DNA of 64,000 nucleotides from Hansfordia pulvinata (taxonomy: Eukaryota; Ascomycota; Sordariomycetes; Xylariales): positions 1 to 64,000 of the forward strand of contig BJKQ01000018.1 of NCBI GenBank assembly GCA_006538405.1, given 5' to 3'. Both the position numbers and the translations under genes were made by a program. Below the pieces are notes generated by a model. The model was given only the letters and a program-made list of their open reading frames with translations. It had not been told where the DNA came from and ran no database searches. Shown piece after piece: positions 33,673 to 44,278 of the stretch. How positions within the stretch are numbered: the stretch's first letter is position 1; each line of letters begins with the position of its first letter.

Positions 33673-35354
33673 CCCAGTCGCGGTACCAAGGCCTTGGGTG
33701 TGGGCCACCTGATTGAGGCACAATGCATACTGTAGGTACAAAACGGAGTTGAGCGAATATTTTGAGGTTCCTGGTTTTCTTTGTTACAGAATGGCGGGTG
33801 GCGTGCGGTTGCGTCTAAGAATGGCTCCCGTGGCCAGTAGGTTGTTGATCGTTTGCGTTCGTCGCCGAGGCGGGTTGAGATATCTTTGCAGACTCGATGC
33901 CAGATGCATATCCCCTGCAATTCATTCTGGTTCTTACGACCCAGCTGTATTAAGTGATGCCGTTTCTACTCCATTCTTGTGTCCCGGGTGCCTACCTGAA
34001 TAACTGTGCTGCTACTGCTCTTGACGGTCGCCTTTGGGCCGCCAAGTTCACAGTGATCCGTCCAGATTAGCAAGCTAGTTGGTGTATATGTGAGGCCTCG
34101 TTGTAGTAAAGCTCATGTCATGCCGAAAGACTTTATCGACTCCTGGCAGTGACCGTAACGGGGTGTATTTGGCTGTCGCATCTCGAGGGTGCCGGCCACG
34201 TCGGCCGGCCCTCATTTGAACCAGGCCGAATCGCTGTATTGGTGTGGGCGCCGAGGGGAGCGGTCCGTGGCCTATTCGCGAGTTTTGCGTCGCGAGGCGC
34301 CAGTGACCTCGGTTAAAGTTGAGAAGCTTCCTGTCTGAAGATTCAGTCAGCTTGGTACGCTGGTGGCCTATCCCGTGCAGTTGCGGCCATGCTGGGAAGA
34401 GTGTGCCGCGCTGCCCGGCATATAGCTGCACGTGGCTGTTAAAGATACAGCCGCAGAGACCGGCTATCTGATGCTGATGTGCTGCGATGTTGTGGGTGGC
34501 GTCGCGATCGACGAGTAAATTTGTCTTGCAGGAACGCTGCTTGCGGAGGGCGATCTGGCGGGGACTCTGTGAGGTTGCTTGGCCCGTACTCGTGCTGTTG
34601 GATGAAGTAGATGCCTCGAGATGAACTCGACGCGTACTGTAGGAGTTCAGTCGACATGCTGCTTGATTGAACAGGGCTGCTTGACTCGCCCTCCTCGCCA
34701 TGAGCCGTGTGCGAGACGCCTCTGGACGGAACCCAGAGGTGCAGAGGCGTGGCCTCCAGGTATTGACGAGAGGCCGTGCTATTTAAAGTCGAGAATCGGT
34801 GCTCTGCGATCACGTTTGTGCTGGTGGGAAGCTGGACCGGGGTAGTTGTCGAGACCGGATCGTACGATGCTGCAGTGGTTCGATCCCTCTGGCCGGCATG
34901 CACGGTCTTCGATCTTGGCTGCGCGCCTCGGCCACGGAAGGTCACGGCGCAACTTGCTATTCATGTAGACAAATGGTATCAACGGGCGGGGAAACAGGTG
35001 GTGTCTTTTCTTTACGGGCGCTGCGTGTACGTGGTGAGTGCCTTCGCAGCTTGCGGCTTCTGTGGAAACAAAAAAATAAAATAAAAACACCCGACAAGCC
35101 CATCGTCGTGGATGTCGGTCTGCGCCCAGCACACCCGGACAACAAGGTGTTGCGATAACATTGTAGACCTTCCTCCATACGTCCGCCTCCTAGCCCACAT
35201 CTTGCAACCTGGTGGGCAAAGCACATGCCCTAGCTCTAAGATGTACTTGCCGATGCAAAGCCGATGCCGCAACTGTGATGTGTCGTGAGCTGATGGCACA
35301 ATTGGAACCATGGCTGCTCGTCGACCAGAGCAGTTCCTTCATGGAACTAGCCTT
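33673..35354. other. Intergenic, no clear gene
   Basis: Open frames on the minus strand (34075-34701 and 34439-34945) overlap one another in different frames and carry no family block or signal peptide. I see no RNA gene. Confidence 0.5.
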
Positions 35355-36098
35355 TCAGTGACGCCTGTTTTTATCCTCGCGCTTTTTGAAAGCCTTTTCC
35401 CACGCCCTAAACGGCATTTCCATGCACGAAAAGAGGACAGCGACCATGACCAGAGCCACCTTGCCGACCGGACCATCAAACACATGAGTCAGTTCGGCCC
35501 GTGATTCGATCAGGCGCAGGTCACTGGTGTCAACCGACCTCTTCTGAGTACCCTCGGCCATAAGATTCAAGAATCGGGAATCGAATGGCGGGTTTGATTT
35601 GAAGAACTCCTCGGTGAAATACTCAGAGACCTCCGTGAAGCCCTTGAAATTATCTTTCAGTACCCTTGCCACCGAATTGGCTTTCTGATACTCAAGAAAG
35701 GTCGGGTCCTGCATTTTATCCAGGAGGTATTCATCGTTGGCGTGAAAGATGACTCTGAGAGCGCCGAAAAGCTTTGTGTACTCGGCTGCGAACGCTTTCA
35801 CACTGTCGTCACTCTGGTCGTGCTTCAACTTTTCGAGAGTTTCCCGCAGCGCTTCAAAGTCAACCTCGCAGGCTGCGATGGCGTTCTTGACGCATTGGCC
35901 CTCGGGTTCTACCAGCGTGCCGTCCGGGTTGAACCGACAGAAACCACCAGGACTATCGAAGAGCGCGGTGCAGGCCGGGGGCAGTGAGCCGGGGCCCCGT
36001 GCCGCGAGCCGTGATGCTCCCAGGCTTCCCTCAGCAAAGGCCAAAGCCTGCAGGCTGAGGAGGGGTGCGGCGAGTGCAAGGCTAGATAGAAGGCGCAT
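35355..36098 (-). CDS. Secreted or membrane-anchored protein of unknown function
   Basis: Single exon, 247 aa, start at the ATG at 36098. Residues 1-20 (MRLLSSLALAAPLLSLQALA) form a signal peptide. Four Cys at 43, 54, 69 and 77 form a small N-terminal module, followed by a charged, helix-rich region (about 78-205). Near the C-terminus a hydrophobic run of about 15 residues (GKVALVMVAVLFSCM, about 213-227) precedes a basic tail (KAFKKREDKNRRH), suggesting a type I single-pass membrane protein with a short cytosolic tail. I do not recognise the family. The open frame extends upstream, but the extra sequence is hydrophilic and would bury the signal peptide, so the later ATG is preferred. Confidence 0.7.
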   Translation of the reverse strand: MRLLSSLALAAPLLSLQALAFAEGSLGASRLAARGPGSLPPACTALFDSPGGFCRFNPDGTLVEPEGQCVKNAIAACEVDFEALRETLEKLKHDQSDDSVKAFAAEYTKLFGALRVIFHANDEYLLDKMQDPTFLEYQKANSVARVLKDNFKGFTEVSEYFTEEFFKSNPPFDSRFLNLMAEGTQKRSVDTSDLRLIESRAELTHVFDGPVGKVALVMVAVLFSCMEMPFRAWEKAFKKREDKNRRH

Positions 36099-37045
36099 CT
36101 TGATACAACGCAAGTATTTCGATTTTTTGAAGACGTGGTATCTGAGGAGTGACCATGGTCGAGACATGCAGCGCGGGCTTCTGATCTTATACGCCGTTCG
36201 TGCCACGCACATCACCCGCCGCGCAGCACGCCAACGCAGTTACACGCGGCGGTCTCCATTCTCTGGAAAGAACTTCTTTCTAATTTGAATCGGCCATCTG
36301 CGTCAAAAGGACTCGCGATAGGTGCCGCTTCCATGCCTAGCGGGCCACCAAGCCCTCAGCCACAGCTCACAGTCGCCACGAGGTCCCCGAGTCGCCGACA
36401 CTGGCAAAGTCTGGACTCGGACGCTACGAACGTGGCAAACATACTTCTGGTGTAGTCCTCGCCCAAACCAAGCTCTGCTCAGTTGCCACCAGAGGCGGCG
36501 CTGGTTACATCGTGACGTTAGATAATGTATGGCGAGGGCGGGAGGCCGAGAAAATGCCTCAAGTGCCGATGCTCCGTTCGGGTCGGGTAGGAGAGGAAGG
36601 CTACCAGATGGCGCCGACGGGTCACCACCAAGTCGATGGCCACTCGCTCTGTTTTGTCAGCATCTTAGTGACTACGAGGCCCGCCTGACACATGTTCCAC
36701 GACGCCAATCACGGTCGGCACCGAAGTATGCCCCCCGTTTTGGCGCCAGCATTCACACAAATTGGCCACAGTCGCGAACTTTCTCTGCGATCCCCTTCAA
36801 GATTGTTCCTGACATATTCATGACCTAAGTGAGGGTGATAAAATGGCTCTAAGGCCCAAAAGAGCGTCTACACTCAATGAAGAATTGCCCCAAAACTCAA
36901 GCCTCCCGTCCCCTCTTAGTACCAACCAGTAGTACGCCTCCCGCCATCATCGTCGCCCGGGTGCCTGCGGCCAAGACATCGCCGCGGTACATCCTTGCTC
37001 CGCCAACCGAATAGCAAAATCCGGACGGATCCCGAGTTGTGGCAC
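36099..37045. other. Intergenic
   Basis: No gene is recognised between the membrane-anchored protein gene and the 3' end of the small secreted protein gene. It should hold the promoter of the former. Confidence 0.5.
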
Positions 37046-37354
37046 TTAGGTGATGGTGACGGTCAGGGTTCCACACTGGATGGAGGTCCAGAGGAACCAG
37101 TCGTCGTGGTAGCTCTGCCAGTTGGCGGCATTGGACTCGGCGTCCTTGCACTGGGACAGGTCGCCCGTGATGCACATCTTGCCCTGTTGGGCCTGGTAGC
37201 AACCGCCGCCGTCGTTGCACAGGATAGCAACCCTGGCGGCCGGAGACTCGCTGTCGATCCAGCGGCCTGCATCGTTGTTGTGCTGGCACTCGGCCGCAAC
37301 GAGGCCTGAGAGGGCGCCGAAGACGACGGTGGCGAGGGCAGATTGGTACTTCAT
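37046..37354 (-). CDS. Small secreted protein with 6 Cys
   Basis: Single coding exon, 102 aa. Residues 1-21 (MKYQSALATVVFGALSGLVAA) form a signal peptide. The mature 81 aa are acidic with six Cys (AEC, ILC, GGC, KMC, SQC, IQC), which could form three disulfides, and several Trp (RWID, NWQSYHDDWFLW). The end TLTVTIT is strand-like. No family is recognised. A strong TATA box lies at 37565-37572, and a GTAAGT donor at about 37467-37472 suggests an intron in the 5' UTR. The size and Cys content fit a secreted effector-like protein. Confidence 0.75.
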   Translation of the reverse strand: MKYQSALATVVFGALSGLVAAECQHNNDAGRWIDSESPAARVAILCNDGGGCYQAQQGKMCITGDLSQCKDAESNAANWQSYHDDWFLWTSIQCGTLTVTIT

Positions 37355-37564
37355 GTTGGATGATTGTTGATCGTGTTAAAGGGCGGTGGCTTTGCCGTGT
37401 CAGTCTTTGCTTTGAGATTGAGACAGGGTAGCGAACTGAGAACCGAGGCATTCTCGAGTCCGCCGACTTACCTTTTGGCTTTGTGGTAAAGTTGAGATGG
37501 TCTGATCGGGAGTTGCTGATGATGTGTCGAAAACAAAGCTTCCATTGCCGCGGAGGTTGGCCTC

Positions 37565-37572
37565 CTTTTATA
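37565..37572 (-). promoter_or_regulatory. TATA box (TATAAAAG) of 6-Cys secreted protein gene
   Basis: TATAAAAG reads on the minus strand about 210 nt upstream of the ATG at 37354. The long distance is explained if the GTAAGT near 37470 starts a 5' UTR intron. Confidence 0.6.
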
Positions 37573-39803
37573 CTGCAATTGCCCGGGCCATGGCTCAGGT
37601 CTCGCGGTTGCTGAAGATCGCCGGCCAGTGGCCTGCCGAGCCCTGCAGGAGTGAATGTCTCTAGACTGAGACTGAGGCTCTGTGGCATTCGCATTCGCAC
37701 TCGCGATTTGTGGACATCCGGTTGATCAACGTCGCACAGGCCCGACATCTTGGGGTCGTGATGCATAGTAAGCGTTTCTGGGTATCAATAGAGGCAGGTC
37801 AATCTGAGCAACCCCACACGGGCTCCTCGTCTGTCTCGCCCAATTCAAGATCCGTGTTCGGTAGTCAACAAGGCCAAGAGCAAGAATCTTGTCCTGGCCC
37901 CGTCATGGCTCGATTATTTAGACCGTGAGAGGAACAGGAGTCGGCACATGCTTTTCCGTGATGCATCTTCGAGGGGCTGACGAAGACCGAACGGTCAAGA
38001 TTGCAAAGACCTACGCTATTGAGATGGCCAGCAACAAACACCACAAGAGTATCTGGACTACCTCAAGGTAGTCTGTGCTATGAAAACATGTCGGGATCGC
38101 CGCGTCCAGCTGCGAGTGCGCTTCTGCTCACGAAAAAGGGCTGATAGGTCCTCACACCGCTATTCATAGGCAGACAATCAACATCTTCGTTTCATCCCCC
38201 ATTCCATCGTGGGGCATCGAGGCAAAGACTGGATGTATGTCCGCCCACGGCTCTAATGGTCTTCGGAACCGAACAACCCAAACCGGCAGCGTGGCTTAGC
38301 ATTTTCCTTGGGCAACATTGGGGTACGTTGTCAGGCCTTCATTGATCAGCCAGATCCGCAGTGCTACACGACATTTGGAAACTGAAGCAAAGGGGGCTTG
38401 GTATCTTGCTTGCTGGATCTCAGGTCCCTGGCTTTGATATATATCAATGCCAATAATCGGCACCGACTGCGGCAACCGGGCCGGGCAGATGCTGACGGAT
38501 TTGGAGGCTAACTTGTAAACTCAGCTCTCGTACATGCAGGTACCCCCTTAGATGTGGGAAGGAACGGACCGAGAGGCCTACCGCTTTTGTTCTCACGTCT
38601 TCTTTTTCGCATGGGCACCAATGAGTTGCCGGCTCAAGACCTTCGCGGCTGCAGTCAGGCGGGATCCCACGTAAGCTTCATTGCCGGCGTCTCGGCAGCT
38701 GCTGTCCCCTGCTGCCCACAGTGTGCTGTTGGTGGTGTGTTCGGCGAGTGTGCTGAGGCTGTCCAGGACCCACCGATCACGCCACATGACCGACGTGGCG
38801 CTCTGCGAGTCTTCATATCAGGGACCGAACGGTCTCTTTTTTGAGGCATGGGAGCTGGTGGCGATGACGTGGCGCAGCTCTTCTGCGGCAGTTCACAGAT
38901 GGCGTCGTGCAGGGGTGGCTCTGGTGTGGTGTATCTACTCGTAGAGCGGTCTCAAGGCTTCCTGGTATTGCTGCGTCGAGAGCGGCGCAATCAATTGAAC
39001 ACTTCCACTGTCGCGTCCAAAGGCGCGCACTGGCTCAGCCTGCTCATAGGACATATAATGTATGCTCATGAAAGTAGCGCACAGCGCCTTCCGAGATTCG
39101 AGCTGGTAGTACGGGTACCTTACATGTACTCGTTGAAGGCGGAGTGGGGTTGCTCTCTCTAGGACACAGCCTCAGGCCAGCTAGCGGCTTTTGCGGCCGC
39201 GCCCCTTGAGCTGGTTTGTTGCTCTGTTCCTGAGTTCGAGACCGCTGGGCCAGCTTCATGCTGATCGTCCCCAAGCCCCAGAATACCAGGACACGACAAA
39301 AAAAAACAGTCGGGTCTATGCTTGTGTGCAGCAGCGGCAGCTGCTTCCGCTCTTCAGAGACTTGCAGTACCGTAGGTGCGTGGGAAAGGGCATTTCTCGC
39401 ATTCGCATTGGTGAATCAGAGTCAGATGCCCAGCCACGGAGCAGGCCCGCAACGGGGCCCGCTCGTTCCCCGGATCCCTAGGCCGCCGACGCCCCTGCGA
39501 GCCGCGCTGACGAGCATAATGGGGCCTTTCTGGACCTGGAGCCGATCTACACGGCGACATGGTATAAACCGGGCGATTCGCTGCCGCCGAGCTGCGGCTG
39601 ATGGGCCGGGCACAGCACGGGACAGTCAGCTATAGAACCCAGCTTCTTGTCGCCTGCATCGCATCACATTGTATCGCTTCGCACTCGCTTTCTTCAGCAT
39701 CTCCGCTACAACGACGACGATACCCCTGGGACGTTTCGGCACTTCCCGATTCACGCCCGTCTTGGCACATCCTGGCTTCACTTGGGCAAAAGTATCGACA
39801 GAC
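37573..39803. other. Intergenic, no clear gene
   Basis: About 2.2 kb with only short, featureless frames. The 150 bp before 39804 is pyrimidine-rich and probably the 5' UTR of the next gene. Confidence 0.5.
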
Positions 39804-41288
39804 ATGCTCCGCAGAGGTCCTCTTACCAAGCTCGTCAGCGGCGCTATTGGCCTCACTCAAGAGTATAGGGCGGATAGGAAGGAGAGAAAGGCGCACGAGC
39901 AAGCCCTGGCAGACGACCAGAGATTGCAGGACGCCCCCAATGGCGCCACCGCCGCCGATCACAGCCAGCACACTTCCGAGTCGTCGGGGGGCTTCATCGC
40001 CGAGCTGCCAGGCAGCGTGCCGCCCGACTACAGCCCACCGGACGCCGAGGAGTGGGCGCGTGACCTGGACGAAGTGCAGCAGCTGACCGGAGACGACAAG
40101 AGTAAGCAACAGCAACAGGGGCCTGGTAGTGAGGACGGCGGCGGCAGCGGCAGCAACAGCAACGCCGAGGTCGATGTCGACCGCCTCCTGCACGAGTTCA
40201 CGGCGCGCCACCCTCTGCCGCCGCCGCCGTATCCCGGGTGCGCGGCGCCGCAGAACCCGCTGGCGATGCCCGTCATCATCCCGCAGCGGCGGCCGGAGAA
40301 CAAGGCCAAGGGCTTCGTGCGGGCGTACGCGCCCGTCCTGGAGGGCGCAGGCATCGGCGAGGAGGCGTGGATGGACTTCCTCGACAGCTTCGAGCGCAGC
40401 ATCTCGGGCAGCGGGTGGTTCGGGGTGGCCAACATCGCGGTCGCGGTGGCGCAGAACGTGGCCATGGCGACGGCGGGTTTCTCGCCGGCCATCTTCCTGG
40501 TCGCGTCCGTGGTGCACATGGGCGTCGAGGGCGCGCGGCGCGGGTACGTGCAGTTCCAGCAGAACAAGTTCCTCGACAGCGCCAACGAGCTCTTCTTCAA
40601 GCCGCGCGGGCTCTTCTGCCTCATTGCCAAGCACAAGCCCGACAGCGGCGAGCCCGTGGAGCAGGTCGACATCCGCAGCAACGTGACTCGGTCCGTCCAG
40701 CGCCGCGACGGGCAGAACCCCTGGACCAGCGTCGTGCGGTCGACGGCCCTGACCACCAGCGGCGAGGCCGAGGTCCCCGAGCCCGCGCCGCTCGTCTTCC
40801 CGCGGCTCGACCGCATGAGCGAGACCCAGAAGCAGAACGCGTTCAAGCAGTTTGGCAGCTTCGTGTCCGACTACCACGACCGCCAGGCCGCGGCCAAGTT
40901 CGAGGGCGCCAACCCGGACTCCAAGATCCCCTCGGCCCCGCGCAAGGAGTTCGCGTCGCGCTTCAGCGACCCCAACCACCCGACCAACAAGGGCGGGCTG
41001 ATCTCGGCTGTCACCGGCTGGGACACGAGCATCGGTGGCCGAGGGGCTCGTGGCGGCCGTGGCGGGGGCGTCCTCGGCATCGGGGTCGGGCGGTCGTACC
41101 GGCACGGGCTGGTCAGCGGCGATCGCGTCGACGCGTTTGTCAAAGGCGAGCGCAGCAAGAAGATCAAGAACAACACGATCAAGCGCGTCATGAAGCAGGA
41201 CGCGCTGTATCTCATGGTCGTCAACATGCCGACGCAGGAAGAGCTTGACTTGGTGGCGGCTGAGTTGGCCCGACTCGAAAGCCAGTGA
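39804..41288 (+). CDS. Conserved-looking fungal protein of unknown function with central hydrophobic region
   Basis: Single exon, 494 aa, starting at the ATG at 39804. The N-terminal third is low complexity and acidic (QQQQ, GGGSGSNSN). A proline motif (HPLPPPPYPGCAAP) precedes a more ordered core. About residues 203-245 form one or two hydrophobic stretches (FGVANIAVAVAQNVAMATAG, SPAIFLVASVVHMGV), possibly membrane-associated. The C-terminal part has a Gly/Arg run (GGRGARGGRGGG) and a basic helix (KKIKNNTIKRVMKQD) ending in PTQEELDLVAAELARLESQ. I recognise no catalytic motif. The strong coding bias (G/C at third positions) and a very long antisense open frame are typical of a real GC-rich gene. 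No signal peptide is seen. Confidence 0.75.
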   Translation: MLRRGPLTKLVSGAIGLTQEYRADRKERKAHEQALADDQRLQDAPNGATAADHSQHTSESSGGFIAELPGSVPPDYSPPDAEEWARDLDEVQQLTGDDKSKQQQQGPGSEDGGGSGSNSNAEVDVDRLLHEFTARHPLPPPPYPGCAAPQNPLAMPVIIPQRRPENKAKGFVRAYAPVLEGAGIGEEAWMDFLDSFERSISGSGWFGVANIAVAVAQNVAMATAGFSPAIFLVASVVHMGVEGARRGYVQFQQNKFLDSANELFFKPRGLFCLIAKHKPDSGEPVEQVDIRSNVTRSVQRRDGQNPWTSVVRSTALTTSGEAEVPEPAPLVFPRLDRMSETQKQNAFKQFGSFVSDYHDRQAAAKFEGANPDSKIPSAPRKEFASRFSDPNHPTNKGGLISAVTGWDTSIGGRGARGGRGGGVLGIGVGRSYRHGLVSGDRVDAFVKGERSKKIKNNTIKRVMKQDALYLMVVNMPTQEELDLVAAELARLESQ

Positions 41289-42170
41289 TTTGGAGTCTTG
41301 TGCTTGGGGCGTCTGGCAAACTCGAGAGGAGAGCGTGGCGCTTGAGCTGTGGTTCCCTTCAAGTCTTTGTAATATTGACAGCAACCTGCTGAACTGCGTC
41401 ATGTCTATTTCAGTCTCACCTGGAGTCCTCGGGGTGCGGAATCTATTCGAGTCAGGACCTTCATTACCAAACAGTTTGGACCTAATCAATAACAAGAAGC
41501 TTCTCAATGGAGAAAGATCGAGTCTCTCACTCGCGGTGATTGCACTCGGAATCGGTACGACTGGGCTGAGCAGAGTTGCACTATGCAACTGTCAGCAACA
41601 CGGCCGAATACTCGTTGCGGGGTCTTGTGTGGTGTCACATTGACTTTATGTGTTGTGTGGCTGTGCCGGGGGATTTCAGGATGGATGGATATGCCGGGGG
41701 CCACTGTCATGTTCAAGACAAATCATCCTCTACTTGTTTCCATGAAGCAGCAATCAAAGACTCAAGCTTAAAGTCCGCTTCCTCTAAAACATGTATGAGT
41801 CCAGGTTGAGTGTGACAGCAGGAGATCCCCGGGCCTGTTGAGCTCCAAAGTTCCAATGGATCCATCATTGATGCCTTCATCGGATGCCAAGGGGCCTTCC
41901 AGGGCGCTCCACAGCACTAATGCAGCCGCTGAAGCCCGCTGTGAATGCAGCCTAGGCCCCTGACGCCTGCCCTAGCACCCCCAATCCCCCTGAGCCCAGT
42001 AGCCTCCACCCCTGGAGCACACTGGACGGCGCCGCTTGACCCCATCAAGATTGATTGGGGGGCTCGCGTCCACATCCCGAGCAGCCTCACCTCGACCCGT
42101 CGCCACAAGGCCACCCACCTTGCTTCTCGAGAAAAAGCGAAGCCTCGCGACACTCGCTGGCCGGCCCATA
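41289..42170. other. Intergenic, Rft1 promoter side
   Basis: No further gene is seen. An in-frame extension upstream of 42171 reaches only a non-ATG codon, so this space is UTR and promoter. Confidence 0.5.
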
Positions 42171-44124
42171 ATGTCCACCAACAAGGCCACCATGCCGACC
42201 AACGACAAGGCCGCCCCTAGGAAGGTGGCTCTCGCTGCCCAGGGCTCGGCCGTCCGCGGCGCGTCGTTGCTCATCGTCCTCCAGGTCGCGTCGCGCGCCG
42301 TCACCTTCATCGCCAACCAGCTGCTGCTGCGCTTCCTCACCGTCCCCGAGCTGCTCGGCATCTCCACCCAGCTCGAGGTCTATTACCTTTCCGTCCTGTT
42401 CTTTGCCCGCGAGAGTTTGCGTGTGGCTATTCAGCGCCAGGGGGCAAGCATCCAAGATCAAGATCCCACTCCAACTGAGAGAACCGAGAGCAGCGGCGGC
42501 GGCGACAAGAGTAGCTCCGAGCCTACGGGTGAAAGTGTCGCATCGCCTCCCCTGAGCGACAGCCAGGCTGTTGTCAACATAGCCCACCTAGCCTTGGTCC
42601 TTGGGGCTGCGGCCGCCACCGGACTCGGCGCCATGTACTTGCGCTATGTCGACGCCGACACCGCCGCCAGCACGCCCTTCCTGAACCTGTCCCTTTGGAC
42701 CTACGGACTGGCCGCTATGGTCGAGCTGCTGTCCGAGCCGGCCTTTGTCGCCCTGCAGTACCGCCTGCGCTTCGGCCCCCGCGCCGCCGCCGAGTCTGCC
42801 GCCACCTTACTGCGCTGCGTCGCCACCTTTGGGTCGGCTGGCTGGGCTTGGAAGCAAGGGCGTGAGCTCGGCGTCCTTCCCTTCGCGCTGGGGCAGCTTG
42901 CATACGGGTTCGGCCTGCTTGCCGTCTACACCTGGAACGGCACAAGACTGGCTTCGTCAGAAGGCTTCTCCTTGATGCCTCGCAAAGCGACGACAGGGCC
43001 AAGTAATACCCAAGAGCCCGGCAGGTCCAAGGCTGAGACGTCGTTTGCCATGGGCTACTTCTATCGCCCCACGCTGCAGCTGGCCTCGAGCATGATGGCC
43101 CAGTCCTTTGTCAAGCATCTGCTCACCCAGGGCGACACGTTTCTGGTCTCCATTCTGTCGGATCCCCGCTCACAGGGCATATACGCTCTTGCCAACAACT
43201 ACGGAAGTCTCCTCGCCCGCCTCGTCTTCCAGCCCATAGAGGAGAGCAGTCGCAACTACTTCAGCAAGTTGCTATCGGACAAGTCCCCAGCCTCTACTGA
43301 TACGTCCACTGCCGGGACGACAGGCCAGGCCAGCTCCGATAGTAGCACCGGCACCTCGAAAGAGGCCGTAGACAAGGCGCGCGTCGATCTGCAAGCTCTG
43401 CTCAAGTTCTACGTCCTGCTGAGCGCCGTCATCGTTTCTCTCGGCCCCTTTGCCGCGCCGCTGCTCGTGCAGATCGTCGCGGGTTCCCGGTGGTCGGCCA
43501 GCGGCGCGGGGCGTGTCCTCGCCCAGTACTGCTTGTACATCCCGCTACTGGCTTTCAATGGCGTGGCCGAGGCATTTGTGGCGTCCGTCGCCACCGGGGG
43601 CGAGGTGCATCGCCAGAGCGTGTGGATGAGCGCCTTCAGCGTGGCCTTTGGCGTTGCAGGGTTCGTGTCGCTGCGTCTGCTGGACCTCGGCGCCGTCGGC
43701 TTGGTTTACGCCAACGCCGTCAACATGGTGTGCCGTATTGTCTGGAGCGGCCACTTCATCTCGACCTACTTCCGTAAGCAGCAAGGGGCTGGCTTTGGAT
43801 GGAGCGGCGTCACCCCGTCGGCGACGTCGCTGCACGTTGTCGCGACGGCCGCGCTGTGGGCGGGGCTGAGCAACGCGGGCATCGTGGTCGGCCAGGTCTC
43901 GCCCCATGTGTTTCGCGACTTGGCCACGGTGGCGGCCTTTGCGGTCCCTTATGCCGCTGTCATGTGAGTCATGATTATATCTCTATTTATTGGTGTCCTA
44001 ACTTTTGTGGTCGTAACGACGTGCCATTGCAATTTTGACTAACCAACCCCAAAGCGCCTACGCCGAACGTAACTATCTGGCCGAGTGCTATCGCACGATT
44101 CGCGGGCGGCGTGGCTCGCCGTGA
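42171..44124 (+). CDS. RFT1: Rft1-family ER membrane protein (lipid-linked oligosaccharide pathway)
   Basis: Two exons, 42171-43963 and 44055-44124, giving 620 aa. Rft1 is a polytopic ER membrane protein required for use of Man5GlcNAc2-PP-dolichol in N-glycosylation; its direct flippase role is debated. The opening block (GASLLIVLQVASRAVTFIANQLLLRF, then [27 protein letters not shown]) is diagnostic, as is SMMAQSFVKHLLTQGDTFLVS in the middle and the final short exon IAYAERNYLAECYRTIRGR. Many hydrophobic helices follow. Compared with yeast (574 aa) it has Ser/Thr/Gly-rich loop insertions at about 105-125 and 380-410. A second ATG at 42189 is an alternative start. Confidence 0.93.
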
Positions 44125-44278
44125 GCCTTGACGGCCAGCCAGTTCTTCAAGAAATTCGACGCAGACAACGAGCCCCAAGGCGTGACGAGTAGCTCTGATA
44201 CTAATACAGCGAATCATCGTCCATAGTCTACGAAAACAGATCCACCCCCCTGGCGAGCCCCGTCTCGATTTCCGCGTT

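Noticed and set aside
33287..33920. Minus-strand frames with internally repeated peptides near Isu1
   Set aside because: The repetition comes from the 130-bp duplication read antisense; not a repeat protein.
39630..41588. 652-codon antisense open frame opposite the 494-aa gene
   Set aside because: Antisense shadow of a GC-rich gene with G/C at third positions; Arg/Asp-rich content, no domain, and the sense frame has the ordered features.
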